Shown: piece after piece, positions 18,426 through 20,462 of the stretch
How the letters are laid out: every line of letters begins with the position of its first letter
How positions within the stretch are numbered: position 1 is the first letter of the stretch
Source of the DNA: Dichomitus squalens LYAD-421 SS1
Taxonomy: Eukaryota; Basidiomycota; Agaricomycetes; Polyporales; Polyporaceae
Reading direction: 5' to 3'
Assembly: GCF_000275845.1 (NCBI RefSeq)
Contig: NW_006766928.1
Coordinates: 135,461-155,922 of the forward strand
Length of the DNA stretch: 20,462 bases
Notes under the pieces: model-generated
What the model saw: the letters and a program-made list of their open reading frames with translations, nothing else
Told to the model about the DNA's origin: nothing
Databases searched by the model: none
Made by a program: the position numbers and the translations under genes

Positions 18426-19717
18426 CGTGCAGCCTGTCTCTACATCCACGGGCTGTGACTTCTTTGCTTTTGATCTTCCTCAGTTCCGTTCACCTTCTTT
18501 CCCCGATATTTGTCTTAGAGACTCCGGACATGAACCCAACGAGGCCAATGCTCGTCACGGCCAAGTTGAAGTTGTCGTATCAAGATACCTCGATGAACGC
18601 GCCACTGACGTCTGTTGCGTTATCTTGCTGCGTACCGCTTACCCTCTCGCTTTGGCTATACGTCTCATGCTCTCTCATGGTCCGCTTCTCTGTTCGTCCC
18701 TCTCTCCTTTCGGAGGTGTCTATCCACTGGAACGGTGGAATTGTTCAAAATCCTCAATGTGCCTCTGTCGCATCCATTCTATACATGTATCCTTGTGCAC
18801 GAAATCCTCGTACACGAAGACCTGATGCAATCATTTAGATTCACAAAGTGAGTCTAGCGTACCCCGGGTGTTTTAGTTTCAAGTTACGTGCGTCTCATGC
18901 AGGTCTACTCCAAATGATGTCCTGCTGTGTCCTCGCCTGAGATCATACTGGGCCAGATCACAGCTTCAAGCCCCTTGTCTTTCTGATCCAAGCCCAAGCC
19001 TTAGCATGAGTTGCGACGCTCGACACAATTCGGCGCGATATCCAGACCGGCAAGTGCCGAGACTACTGTAGCGTCGACGCCTTGGGCGTCTAGTTGACAC
19101 GAAGAACCACCGCATGTCCGTCACGCAACTGAATTCGGGACACCATTGACTCGAGCATATGCGCGGATCTACTGTGCCGGGTCATGCAGCTCGGGGCTGA
19201 CGACAGACTGATGGTTTGTGCCGCCCTCAGGCTCACCACATGCGCAATGCGGCACTTTGATCCGAGTCAAAGAGCCCCTCAGAACTGTAAGCACCGTAAC
19301 CGATTCTATGACCTGAAACCGACCTCAATCCGCTTAGTGCATCGCATGGAAAGGGAGCCGGCCAACTCTCCATGTTGTCGCACCAGTTAAAGCTAAAGCC
19401 TCCCGTCACTTGTTCTATGAAGGGTTTCGGTGACGTTACGAGCCGCCGTTTGTGCGGCTCCGAACTGCAGGCGTCCTTGCTGATACTGGCCTGCATGCCT
19501 GCATGTTGCAGCACCGACCGTCAAAGCAGGCAGCCTGTCACACTGGTCAGACGACGCGCGATTTTTTTGCATCTACTGTACACATGCACTGTGTCCTGCG
19601 CTACTGAGGCTCGCGCTTCTGCTATTTCCGACGATGTACTAGGGAAGAGGCAGAACCGCTTCTGACATGCCTTGACGGGCTGCTACTACTCTATGAAGCG
19701 GGGAGGGAGGTTCCGAA
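18426..19717. other. downstream flank of the LIM pseudogene, no gene seen
   Basis: It aligns with the 3' flank of the intact LIM gene and contains no supported coding region. Open frames at 18427-18851 are not conserved as open frames in the other copy. Conserved patches are most likely untranslated and intergenic sequence. Confidence 0.5.
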
Positions 19718-20088
19718 TGTTGAACCCGGGGGGCGAAGGCCTCTCCCACAGGTGGCAACGACAGCGGATAGCCTGCAACTCACCTAGAAGGGTTGGTTGA
19801 TTGTAAGAGGCTTGTAAGAGCGATGAGAGGAGATGTTCGAGTGAACTGAACTGTAGATTGGGGGTACAGAGGTCTCCTATATATACTACTGTACATCTGT
19901 GGCTACGTAGTACTATACAGTACCTTCCCAGGATGCACAGTCGCACAGAGAAGCAGTGCGTACACAGCGAAGCTGTGTGTGTACCACATGAGTAGTACAG
20001 CCTCGGTTATTATAGTAACCGGCTGTGCCGTTCCATATCTTGTGATGGCTGTGTTAGGCAAGCTGTGTAAACCAGCGCCTGTTCAACA
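19718..20088 (-). repeat. copia 3' LTR
   Basis: 371 bp with ends TGTTGAAC and GTTCAACA, about 97% identical to the solo LTR at 7246-7615. A TATA-like TATATATA lies at 19878-19885. The two hairpins in its U3 region keep their stems relative to the other copy. Confidence 0.94.
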
Positions 20089-20100
20089 CTCCCCCTCGCT
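20089..20100 (-). other. copia polypurine tract
   Basis: On the minus strand AGCGAGGGGGAG is nearly all purine and directly precedes the LTR start TGTTGAAC, as expected for the plus-strand DNA primer. Confidence 0.8.
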
Positions 20101-20136
20101 AAGTATCCGAATGGTTACGCAAGCGTAGCAGGCGCT

Positions 20137-20462
20137 TTAAGCAGCTCTGGACTTTGGGAAGCGGAGACCAAGTTGTGAGTGAAATTTCAAGAACTTCACT
20201 ACACCAAGGTTCTTGGTAAAGATGTCCGCAGGATTGTCGTTTCCGTCTATATAGAAGACATCAACGATTCCTTTATCATGTACCTCACGGATATAGTGAT
20301 ACCGGATATCAATGTGCTTTGACCTTGACTCCGTCACAGGATTTGATGCAATGAAGATCGATCCTTGATTGTCTCCGGATAGAGGTATGTGATCGACATG
20401 GTAGTCAAGTTCAGCAAGTAGATTGCGAACCCAGACCACTTGGCGACTGCAGTCACTCATTG
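20137..20462 (-). CDS. pol: copia Pol, C-terminal RNase H part (partial)
   Basis: The 3' end of a copia polyprotein, open from the window edge to a TAA at 20139-20137. It reads SDCSRQVVWVRNLL, GDNQGSIFIA, SKHIDIRYHYIRE and NPADIFTKNLG, the standard C-terminal RNase H signature of Ty1/copia. The D of GDNQG and the D of NPADIFTK are family active-site residues. The apparent ATG at 20460 is internal to the polyprotein, not a start. No break is seen in the visible part. Confidence 0.95.
   Translation of the reverse strand, partial: MSDCSRQVVWVRNLLAELDYHVDHIPLSGDNQGSIFIASNPVTESRSKHIDIRYHYIREVHDKGIVDVFYIDGNDNPADIFTKNLGVVKFLKFHSQLGLRFPKSRAA

Larger units (their letters stand above)
17000..19717 (+). 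repeat. tandem segmental duplication, copy B (decayed)
   Basis: A direct, diverged copy of 12700-15660. It holds the LIM pseudogene and the downstream flank and ends where the copia LTR begins; the sequence just before it (ATGAAGCGG then GAGG) still matches 15645-15662. The offset between copies is about 4300 bp at the left end and about 4045 bp at the right, reflecting net deletions in B. The left edge is blurred; weak similarity may reach back to about 16930. Confidence 0.83.
19718..20462 (-). mobile_element. 3' end of a Ty1/copia element, continuing past the window
   Basis: On the minus strand the order is RNase H end of pol (20462-20137), polypurine tract (20100-20089), then LTR (20088-19718). 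This is the 3' end of a copia element whose body lies to the right of the window. Its outer flank is CCGAA (19713-19717); the matching duplication should lie beyond the element's other end. It inserted into copy B of the segmental duplication. Confidence 0.93.

Noticed and set aside
1..20462. CRISPR arrays, bacterial operons, attachment sites
   Set aside because: No regularly spaced repeats and no prokaryotic gene organisation; introns and retrotransposons show a fungal chromosome.

Overview
The window looks like an accessory, transposon-rich stretch of a filamentous fungal genome, most likely a basidiomycete (Agaricomycetes). The evidence is short spliceosomal introns (66 and 76 bp), a three-LIM-domain paxillin-like gene, a chromodomain-carrying Ty3/gypsy retrotransposon and Ty1/copia sequences. 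No rRNA, tRNA or CRISPR was found.

Layout: (1) 1-385 is a probable LTR relic cut by the window edge, followed by about 850 bp of degraded sequence. (2) 1237-8091 is a nearly intact Ty3/gypsy chromovirus: two 242-bp LTRs differing at 3 positions, gag with one in-frame TGA, an intact pol (protease, RT, RNase H, integrase, chromodomain), a polypurine tract, a Tf1-like self-priming site, and a well-formed -1 frameshift signal at the gag/pol junction. A 370-bp solo copia LTR with a perfect 5-bp target duplication sits between pol and the 3' LTR. (3) 8092-10623 has no convincing gene. It holds short repeats, a hairpin, and a 102-bp retroposon-like insert with an A-rich tail and 15-bp target duplications. 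(4) 10624-14377 is the one intact host gene: a 1203-residue Pro/Ser/Gln-rich protein with three C-terminal LIM domains in three exons. (5) About 17000-19717 is a decayed direct copy of about 12700-15660 (3' half of the LIM gene plus downstream DNA), including a LIM pseudogene. That copy carries a 141-bp TG...CA insert with a 5-bp duplication exactly at the old intron-2 donor. (6) 19718-20462 is the 3' end of a minus-strand copia element (RNase H end, PPT, LTR) inserted in the duplicate.

How it fits together: a LIM gene region duplicated in tandem (unit about 4.3 kb); the second copy decayed and collected insertions, the last visible being copia. The gypsy element is young and was itself hit by the same copia family. 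No wholly new system is proven. The most informative signals are the self-priming plus frameshift architecture of the gypsy element, the precise insertion footprints, and the tandem duplication, which makes a testable prediction beyond the right edge.
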